Assembly (NCBI GenBank): GCA_002049455.2 | Contig: KV918813.1 | Span: 124,001 to 188,000 of the forward strand | DNA from: Porphyra umbilicalis | Lineage: Eukaryota; Rhodophyta; Bangiophyceae; Bangiales; Bangiaceae | Length of the DNA: 64,000 bases | Direction of reading: 5' to 3' | Shown here: positions 56,605 to 64,000 of the stretch, piece after piece | Layout: each line of letters begins with the position of its first letter | How positions within the stretch are numbered: position 1 is the stretch's first letter | The notes under the pieces: model-generated | Databases searched by the model: none | Seen by the model: the letters and a program-made list of their open reading frames with translations, nothing else | Told to the model about the DNA's origin: nothing | Made by a program: the position numbers and the translations under genes

Positions 56605-58115
56605 GGGGGCAGACAAAGACGCGCGTCGCGCGCCGTCGGCAAGACGGCCGCTGATTGGGCCGCGCTTGATCCGGCGGCGCCGCCGCAGAGGACCGAAAAT
56701 CTTGCAACGGCGCCGCCGCGCCCCAGCGCCGCGCCGGCGGAAGCACCCCGTCGTTGCCGCCGCCGCCGCCGCCCGCCAGGGGCGGCGCGCCCCCACGCCG
56801 AGGACGTTGCTGCCCCCGACTTCCCCCCACGCCAGGCGGGAAGCGTGCCTCGCGGAGCCCGCGCCGCCGTCGTCGCACCGCGAATCGGACGACGGGAAGA
56901 CCTCCCCCCGTCGGCGTCACCGCGCCCGCCGACGACGACGGGGGCAGACGAAGACGCGCGTCGCGCGCCGTCGGCAAGACGGCCGCTGATTGGGCCGAGC
57001 TTGATCCGGCGGCGCCGCCGCAGAGGACCGAAAATCTTGCAACGGTGCCGCCGCGCCCCAGCGCCGCGCCGGCGGAAGCACCCCGTCGTTGCCGCCGCCG
57101 CCGCCGCCCGCCAGGGGCGGCGCGCCCCCACGCCGAGGGCGTTGCTGCCCCCGACTTCCCCCTACGCCAGGCGGGAAGCGTGCCTCGCGGAGCCCGCGCC
57201 GCCGTCGTCGCACCGCGAATCGGACGACGGGAAGACCTCCCCCCGTCGGCGTCACCGCGCCCGCCGACGACGACTGGGGCAGACGAAGACGCGCGTTGCG
57301 CGCCGTCGGCAAGACGGCCGCTGATTGGGCCGCGCTTGATCTGGCGGCGCCGCCGCAGAGGACCGAAAATCTTGCAACGGCGCCGTCGTGCCCCAGCGCC
57401 GCGCCGGCGGATTCACCCCGTCGTTGCCGCCGCCGGCGCCGCCCGCCAGGGGCGGCGCGCCCCCACGCCGAGGACGTTGCTGCCCCCGACTTCCCCCTAC
57501 GCCAGGGGGAAGCGTGCCTCGCGGAGCCCGCGCCGCCGTCGTCGCACCGCGAATCGGACGACGGGAAGACCTCCCCCCGTCGGCGTCACCGCGCCCGCCG
57601 ACGACGACGGGGGCAGACGAAGACGCGCGTCGCGCGCCGTCGGCAAGACGGCCGCTGATTGGGCCGCGCTTGATCCGGCGGCGCCGCCGCAGAGGACCGA
57701 AAATCTTGCGAGAAGACCTCCCCCCGTCGGCGTCACCGCGCCCGCCGACGACGACGGGGGCAGACGAAGACGCGCGTCGCGCGCCGTCGGCAAGACGGCC
57801 GCTGATTGGGCCGAGCTTGATCCGGCGGCGCCGCCGCAGAGGACCGAAAATCTTGCAGCGGCGCCGTCGTGCCCCAGCGCCGCGCCGGCGGATTCACCCC
57901 GTCGTTGCCGCCGCCGCCGCCGCCCGCCAGGGGCGGCGCGCCCCCACGCCGAGGGCGTTGCTGCCCCCGACTTCCCCCTACGCCAGGCGGGAAGCGTGCC
58001 TCGCGGAGCCCGCGCCGCCGTCGTCGCACCGCGAATCGGACGACGGGAAGACCTCCCCCCGTCCGCGTCACCGCGCCCGCCGACGACGACGACGGGGGCA
58101 GACGAAGACGCGCTG
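56605..58115. repeat. Satellite A, 335-bp unit, about 4.5 copies, inside the LTR element
   Basis: AAGACGGCCGCTGATTGGGC recurs at 56641, 56976, 57311, 57645 and 57792. Full spacings are 335, 335 and 334 bp; the fourth unit is cut to 147 bp by an internal deletion. Because 335 is not a multiple of three, any frame changes register each unit, so the long open frames across it are not genes. Confidence 0.9.
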
Positions 58116-58275
58116 CGCGCACCCGCCGCGAGGGTGTCGCTTCTTTCTCGAGGGCGCGGTCCTGCGCCGCTGGGTCGACCGTGGTTTCACCACATCTGGC
58201 CGCGTCGACGCGGCCCCGACTCAGTCTTCGTCCCACGGCGCAGGGCGGACCAATCGAGTTTGTCGACGACCGTCA

Positions 58276-60440
58276 TGGGCGTCGCCCCCCGTCCCCTTCG
58301 CATTGTAGCCGACCGTCGTGGCATTGCCGCCGCGAGCATGCATCGCTCCGAGCCGGCCCTCCCCCTCCGGGGCGGGGCGCTGGTCACCCATCAGCGCCCG
58401 CCCCAGAGGGACGGCTCGTTGCTACGCGTGCCGGCGGTGCCGGATCCATCGGCTCGATCTCGGGTTGGGGGAAGAGGACGGCGACGCCGATGTCCGCCCG
58501 CCGCGCCGCCGAATGTGATCGCGTCGACGACGCCCTGGATCGGTCGCCGTCAGCGACTCAGTCGTCGACGCCGCAACCGCAACGCCGCCGTCGTCGAGGA
58601 CCGTCCGACGCCAGGGATGCCCCGCGCTGCCGACGCGCGTCCATCCCTTTCAGGGGCGTCACCCGTCGCCGTGCCCGTGCCCGCGCCGTCGTCCCCACGA
58701 CCAGGGGACGAACGAGCCGCGTGCGCCGACGCCCGGCACGGGCGTCGCCCCTCCCCCTCCTCAACGGAGCCGACCGTGGCGGCTTTGCCACCGCGAGCAT
58801 GCATCGCTCCGAGCTGGTCCTTCCCCTCCGGGGCGGGGCGCTTGTCACGAATCAGCGCCCGCCCCAGAGGGACGGCTCGTTGCCACGCGTGCCGGCGGTG
58901 CCGGATCCGTCGGCTCGATGTCGGGTCGGGGGAAGAGGACGGCGACGCCGACGTGCGCCCGTCGCGCCGCCGAACGCGATCGCGTCGACGACGCCAGTGA
59001 TCGGTCGCCGCCAGCGACTCCGGCGTCCACGCCGCCGACGCACCGCCGCCGTCGTAGACAACCATGCGTCCCCGGGGATGGCCAGCGTTGCTAACAAGCG
59101 GCAATCCCGCTCAGGGCCGTCACCCGCCGCTCTGCCATCGCTGTCGCCTTTACGACACGGTGACGGACAGGCCGCGTGCGCCGACGCCCGGCATGGGCGT
59201 CGCCCCTCCCCCTCCTCAACGGAGCCGACCGTGGCGGCTTTGCCGCCGCGAGCATGCATCGCTCCGAGCCGGCCCTCCCCCTCCGGGGCGGGGCGCTGGT
59301 CACCCATCAGCGCCCGCCCCAGAGGGACGGCTCGTTGCTACGCGTGCCGGCGGTGCCGGATCCGTCGGCTCGATCTCGGGTTGGGGGAAGAGGACGGCGA
59401 CGCCGATGTCCGCCCGCCGCGCCGCCGAATGCGATCGCGTCGACGACGCCCTGGATCGGTCGCCGTCAGCGACTCAGTCGTCGACGCCGCAACCGCAACG
59501 CCGCCGTCGTCGAGGACCGTCCGACGCCAGGGATGCCCCGCGCTGCCGACGCGCGTCCATCCCTTTCAGGGGCGTCACCCGTCGCCGTGCCCGTGCCCGC
59601 GCCGTCGTCCCCACGACCAGGGGACGAACGAGCCGCGTGCGCCGACGCCCGGCACGGGCGTCGCCCCTCCCCCTCCTCAACGGGGCCGACCGCGGTGGCT
59701 CCGCCGCCCCAAGCACGCATCGGTGCGAGCCGTATCGCGCCCTTCGGGGCGGGGCGCTGGTCAGCAATCAGCGCCCGCCCCAGAGGGACGGCTCGTTGCT
59801 ACGCGTGCCGGCGGTGCCGGATCCGTCGGCTCGATGTCGGGTCGGGGGAAGAGGACGGCGACGCCGATGTCCGCCCGTCGTGCCGCCAAATCCGCTCGCG
59901 TCGACGATGCCCTGGATCGGTCGTCGTCACCGACTCAGTCGTCGACGCCGCAACCGCAACGCCGCCGTCGTCGAGGACCGTCCGTCCCCGGGGATGCCCC
60001 GCGCTGCCAACGCGCGTCCATCCCTTTCAGGGGCGTCACCCGTCGCCGTGCCCGTGCCCGCGCCGTCGTCCCCACGACCAGGGGACGAACGGGCCGCGTG
60101 CGCCGACGCCCGGCACGGGCGTCGCCCCTCCCCCTCCTCAACGGAGCCGACCGTGGCGGCTTTGCCGCCGCGAGCATGCATTGCTCCGAGCCGGCCCTCC
60201 CCCTCCGGGGCGGGGCGCTGGTCACGAATCAGCGCCCGCCCCAGAGGGACGGCTCGTTGCTACGTGTGCCGGCGGTGCCGGATGCGTCGGCTCGATCTTG
60301 GGTCGGGGCAAGAGGACAGCGACGCAGATGTCCGCCCGTCGCGCCGCCGAATGCGATCGCGTCGATGACGCCCTTGATCGGTCGCTGTCAACGACTCAGT
60401 CGTCGATGCCGCCGACGCGCCGTCATCGCCGTCGGTTTTG
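58276..60440. repeat. Satellite B, 461-bp unit, about 5 copies, inside the LTR element
   Basis: The GAGCATGCATCGCTCCGAGC region occurs at 58334, 58795, 59250, about 59711 (diverged) and about 60172, with spacings of 455-461 bp. A unit of 461 bp shifts frame by two each time, which argues against coding despite very long open frames on both strands. Confidence 0.9.
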
Positions 60441-61469
60441 AGGTTCCCGACGGCTCGTCGTCGTTATCGCAGCGGCCACTCTTGTGTCTTGCGCTCGCCC
60501 CATTATCTGCTTCCTCTCTATCTCGCGTTGCGCGATACTAGTCGCGTCTTATCTTGCCCGGTACTTGTCGCAACTTAGTAGCGCTGTCTGCCGAAGTACC
60601 CCGCGTGGGGCCGGATGTTCTCCGAGATGCTCGACAGGGCGTCATCACCGGGGTGGGCTGCCACGAGCAAAGCCCCACCCACAGTTCCGGCGACGCCGGG
60701 GGAAGACACCAATGGTGACGACCCCGCCAATAATCTTGGTCTTCATCCGCCTCACGCTCCTCCGTCGATTACCCCGCCGGGAATTCCCGGGAGAGCGCTC
60801 CAACGCTGAGCACCGCCGCCGTCCGGGTCGCCAATCCGGCACAGTATCGTAGCCCAGCGCCGAGGACGTCATCTCAATACTACCGCAGCGCGGTCGGGAT
60901 GAACATGTCAGATCCATCGCCACAACCGACACAGCTCATCGGCCAAGCACCCCTTGACGTCACCCGGATCCCAATGGGAAGTGGCCAACGTCCCATAGCC
61001 CGGCGAGCCTTGATTCCAGGGGTTGGTTGGAGGCCCCCTGTCGGCCATCGCGGCACACCGTGCCCGCAGCCACCCGTTCTGGATGATGGGGGGACGAGTC
61101 CCGTTGGTCGGCGTGTGGCCGGGGTCCTCGGGTAGGGAGTCCAACTCACCTACCACCGTACCACCGCCGCCAGGCCGGGGCCGACCCTCTGCCGAAGACC
61201 CGGGTCCCGGGTTGGCCGCGCCAGCGTGCCGTCGTCTCCCGCCGGTGGCGTGGTTGCTCTTGATGCTTGCCAGGCATGTCGATCTACCACGCGACATCGT
61301 TGAGCGGGGAAGGAGAGGAAGATCCGCAATCCAAAAAGACAACAGAAAGCACGGTCCCTCGGGACGTCCTCGCGCGATCGTCAAATCCGCACCCAAGACA
61401 ACCCCTCTAGGGTCACGCGATCGATGCACCAACATGGTTCGTCCCCGGCACCGCGCTAGCAATGCCAGA
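60441..61469 (-). other. Unique leader region of the LTR element
   Basis: The part of the element between PBS and satellite B. It has ordinary composition and a minus-strand frame of over 200 codons (about 60908-61621) that runs into the LTR. No Gag zinc knuckle, protease, RT or integrase motif is seen. It could hold packaging signals or a degenerate gag. Confidence 0.4.
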
Positions 61470-61487
61470 GTCTCACCCGGAGCGCCA
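61470..61487 (-). promoter_or_regulatory. Primer binding site
   Basis: On the minus strand TGGCGCTCCGGGTGAGAC begins two bases after the LTR end. A PBS is expected to start TGG and pair with a tRNA 3' end (...GGAGCGCCA). The tRNA was not identified. Confidence 0.65.
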
Positions 61488-61489
61488 AA

Positions 61490-61962
61490 TGTAGTACAAT
61501 GAATCGCGATCACCTCGGAGAGGAGGTAAGTACCGGCCGTCCTAGCCGCTCGTGCGTCACCCGCTATGGGACTCGAGGTCCAGGAAGTCAGGCCGACCGA
61601 AACGCCAAGACAAACAGGCACGGTTTACTTGCCGGCGACGACGGTGCCTCCCACCGTCGTCGCCCTTCGTCCTTAAAGGGCGGAAACCGCTGCGCGGGGA
61701 CCGGGGCCACTAGTTGGCCCGGTCCCGCGCTGCCAAATACCTACGATGCAGATAATTCCCTCCAATGCATAACACTACCCAATCTGGATTGACACGCCCC
61801 GCTGTCAGCACCGGACAATCGGACGAGCTCACCCAGACACGTGCGCCGCAGGCGCTCACACGCCGCAGTGGCACGCCACAAAGGCGACACACCACCGACC
61901 ACCCGGCTTCCGAGCACCAGCGCCCACAGCCACGAGTACAACGCCTCTGACGTAGTACTACA
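61490..61962 (-). repeat. LTR (5' copy in element orientation)
   Basis: 473 bp, TGTAGTA...TACTACA. Its exon-facing edge abuts CCGAG and the interrupted exon of the recombinase gene. It would drive transcription toward lower coordinates. Confidence 0.9.
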
Positions 61963-62493
61963 CCGAGCGTCAATGCCCTCCACCGTGCGCCCGGAAAAGT
62001 GTTTAGACCAGCAGCGCAGGAGATGGCACGGTTCAATGGGATCCACGCGACGCACCTCCAGCTCTCCTCGCCTCGCCCTGGTAATGGCATGCCCTTTGTA
62101 CATGGCGGCCACGTCATCGGAGAGGGCAGGGTTGCCCGAAAAGGTTGGGGGAACCGTCTCGTCGTTTGAAGTGATCACAGCCCAATTGGCAAGGCCGCGC
62201 GTCGGTGCAAAGTGAGCCCGCATCGCCGCACGGAGCTGCTCTCCCATCGACTTCCCCTTCAAAAGGGAGTCGGTTCTCCAGTAGAAGAATCGGGCCACGT
62301 CCTTGCCCGTCTCCGCGCTCACGGCAAGCGGGTCCAAGTCCCTCGCCTCGCAAAACTCCACCCACCCCCTCTTCCCAGTGATGTAGGAATCATACTTGGT
62401 GTTGGTGGCGATGGAAAGGAGCCCACGAGAGATCGCGCTGAGGTCAATCTCAGCGTCGGCGGGCAAGCGGCCCTCGGGTAGCGGCGGTACCAT

Positions 62494-62995
62494 GATGAGA
62501 AGGGGCGAGGGGGCAGCTCAATGGTTCACACGAAAGTGGTACGGAGAGAGGTGGGGCGTGTGTGACCTGATCTTGTCCTAGGAGGCTGCGACAGCCGCGC
62601 AGTGGCAGCCCCTGTGCACTTCGCATGCAGGCGGCACACTGGCTGGACTGGGGAACAGGGGCACAGGCGTTGGTCAGTCAGGGCCGTTGCGTGTGCCCTC
62701 GTGAGGGCCTGTGGCCCGTCCTCACATTCATGTGCCGTTGAGCAGCTACTGGGGGTGACCACAACTGCCGAAGGGCCGCGGCGCGCGGATGACCTGCTAT
62801 TTCTGATCTCTTGACGAAAGGAAGGGGGGCTACGCGCGAAAAAAATTAACGTGACATCTCTGAAATGGCTTGCACGCCTCTGTCGTCGGCCTGCCGGTTC
62901 ATCTGCATACGTCTGGCAGCCGCCAGCTGCTCCCGCCACAGCAGCGGTACTCTCCATCCACGCCGTTCTCTTTCTTTCTAAGCACCTTCCCCATC
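62494..62995. promoter_or_regulatory. Divergent intergenic region between recombinase and GCR1_C-like ORF
   Basis: 502 bp separate two head-to-head ATGs (62493 minus, 62996 plus). It should contain both promoters. A T/C-rich stretch (TTCTCTTTCTTTC) lies 25-40 bp before the plus-strand ATG. Confidence 0.45.
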
Positions 62996-63778
62996 ATGTC
63001 GCTGTTTGATGAATGTGTCGACCAGAACCTCGGCATTCACCCTGCCACGCAACTGCAAGCGGCCTTCTTTGTGCCCACCCCACCCACCGACAACGACCTA
63101 CTTCTTTTTTCATCTGCATCCAGCTTCTCCCCTCCAGATGGGGTGCCGCTCTCGCCGTGGCTTAGCGACCTGGCGGCGCTATCGCTTGGCAGCGCCGTCG
63201 CGGCGGGGGAGAAGCTACGACGCGCGGTTTCGCTTTCCGCCCGGGCTTGCGACCCATATCCCCCTCTCTCCTCCCCCCCCCCCCCCTCCAGTGACCACTC
63301 CGACGGCCAGGCACTGGTGACGCCGGTTGTAGCGGAAGACCAGGCTGCTACCAGCCGCAGCGGAGACGCGCAGGCCCCGGCGACGGGCAGGGCATCTGAC
63401 AAGGTCGCCGACCTTGGCGAGGTGTTGCGCCGTGCTCCTTTGCAGCGGAACCAAGTCGTTGCGCGCGGGCTCAAGTCGGTTGACGACCTGATTGTGGCAT
63501 GGGAGGATGGTTGGAAGGGGTACGCCCCGATGAAGGGCTTCCTGAGAGGGGCGGGCGGCAAGCTCGACAAGGCGCAGGTGAACTTACTCTCCAATGGTAA
63601 CACGGTGATGAAGAAGATCCAGGAGATGGGGCGGGAGGAGTTCCGGAGTACGTATGAGGTCAGCATTGGTGGGAAGGTTCCTACCCTGTTTAGCATCAGA
63701 ACGAGAAACGAGCGGGAGAACGGGCGGGGGAGCGTGCGGGGTACGAAAAGAGGGCATAGAGAAATGACGACGACGTAG
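62996..63778 (+). CDS. Hypothetical protein with possible GCR1_C-like DNA-binding domain
   Basis: 260 residues from the ATG at 62996 (MSLFDECVDQ). The first ~150 residues are Pro/Ser-rich and low complexity. The compact C-terminal part (KSVDDLIVAWEDGWKGYAPM, then LLSNGNTVMKKIQEMG) has the spaced Trp pattern and helix order of the GCR1_C domain, which is fused to or found beside Crypton recombinases in other eukaryotes. It is divergent from the Crypton-like gene, so by inference it is the element's DNA-binding partner. The domain call rests on pattern only. Confidence 0.55.
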   Translation: MSLFDECVDQNLGIHPATQLQAAFFVPTPPTDNDLLLFSSASSFSPPDGVPLSPWLSDLAALSLGSAVAAGEKLRRAVSLSARACDPYPPLSSPPPPSSDHSDGQALVTPVVAEDQAATSRSGDAQAPATGRASDKVADLGEVLRRAPLQRNQVVARGLKSVDDLIVAWEDGWKGYAPMKGFLRGAGGKLDKAQVNLLSNGNTVMKKIQEMGREEFRSTYEVSIGGKVPTLFSIRTRNERENGRGSVRGTKRGHREMTTT

Positions 63779-64000
63779 TGTTTGCTCGGCTTTTCGTGCG
63801 TCAGCAATACAACAGTCCCTTGCCCACACCCCCTTCTTTAAAATGTCCCGGCCCGGGTGGTCACCCTCTTGCCGGCCTGCAGCCAGAATGCGCCGCCGCC
63901 GCCGACGTTGCTTTTTGCCGCCCCCCCTTCCTCTGAAACTTGGAACGCGGGGTGGCAGCGTGACGATGACGGAGCGAGGGACTTTCTTTGTAGGCTGCGC
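63779..64000. other. Right edge, nothing recognised
   Basis: No gene or repeat is seen in the last 222 bp. Confidence 0.4.

Larger units (their letters stand above)
55882..61962 (-). mobile_element. LTR retroelement without visible gag-pol, carrying satellites (LARD-like)
   Basis: Direct LTRs at 55882-56371 (490 bp) and 61490-61962 (473 bp) begin TGTAGTA and end TACTACA. They are flanked by the 5-bp duplication CCGAG (55877-55881 and 61963-61967). Orientation is minus: a PBS-like TGGCGCTCCGGGTGAGAC lies two bases inside the right LTR and a purine tract TGGGGGAGA abuts the left one. The LTRs differ mainly by a 17-bp tandem duplication, so the insertion is young. The 5.1-kb interior is mostly two tandem-repeat arrays with no protease, RT or integrase motif, which makes it a non-autonomous element that depends on a relative. 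Confidence 0.9.
54834..62493 (-). pseudogene. Crypton-like tyrosine recombinase gene, three exons, split by an LTR element
   Basis: The ATG is at 62491-62493. Exon 1 runs 62493-61963, is broken by the LTR element, and resumes at 55876-55803; exon 2 is 55625-55500; exon 3 is 55221-54834. With one copy of the CCGAG target duplication counted, the pieces total 1119 bp (372 residues) and every junction matches in phase 2. Introns are 55802-55626 (GTATGT...ACAG) and 55499-55222 (GTACGC...GCAG). A SAM-like N-domain (TKYDSYITGKRGWVEFC) is followed by the catalytic Arg in LLLRYDELVML, the His box THSGKRTG (His 55008-55010), Trp in DKGGWDS and the nucleophile Tyr in AFVNYKAL (54903-54905). A stand-alone, intron-containing recombinase without RT is typical of Cryptons, DNA transposons that integrate via a circle. 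The insertion should inactivate this copy; before it the frame was intact. Confidence 0.85.

Noticed and set aside
56754-60541. Frames of 748 and 890 codons in the LTR element
   Set aside because: They cross satellites of 335 and 461 bp, neither divisible by three, so each unit would be read in a new register. All frames are open because stops are absent.

Overview
The window comes from a very GC-rich nuclear genome of a eukaryote, probably a protist or alga. The evidence is phase-matched GT-AG introns, a USP9X/fat-facets-type deubiquitinase, a JmjC protein, and many eukaryote-specific mobile elements, with no bacterial operon structure. The lineage cannot be fixed from the sequence alone. 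Long GC-rich low-complexity and satellite tracts lack stop codons, so most large open frames from about 38 kb onward are spurious.

Layout. (1) 0.5-11.1 kb: a candidate large DNA transposon. It has an array of CCCGAAAGGG motifs, a long ORF with a possible (apparently inactive) Ulp1/C48-like domain, an intact JmjC protein with a C5HC2-type zinc finger, and convergently an EnSpm/CACTA-like DDD transposase. (2) 12.1-13.1 kb: paired palindromes and a TA-flanked MITE. (3) 13.96-28.17 kb: the one clear host gene, a two-exon gene for a ~4583-residue USP9X-like ubiquitin hydrolase. (4) 29.09-34.03 kb: a DIRS-order (PAT/Ngaro-type) retroelement on the minus strand with textbook split direct repeats, Gag-like, RT-RNase H and tyrosine recombinase regions, and two frameshifts. 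(5) 35.9-43.3 kb: a broken pogo/Tigger-like transposase, two TA-flanked TIR elements starting CAGT, and several perfect hairpins. (6) 43.5-54 kb: GC-rich mini- and macrosatellites. (7) 54.8-63.8 kb: a three-exon Crypton-like tyrosine recombinase gene, split by a recent LTR element that has PBS, PPT and a 5-bp target duplication but no visible gag-pol. That element carries two large satellites. A GCR1_C-like ORF is divergently arranged beside the recombinase.

The window is therefore one housekeeping gene in a nest of mobile elements of five mechanistic types: EnSpm-like DDD, pogo-like DDD, DIRS tyrosine recombinase, Crypton tyrosine recombinase and LTR. The most unusual items are the transposon-associated JmjC gene, the Crypton gene interrupted by an LTR element, and the satellite-filled LTR element itself.
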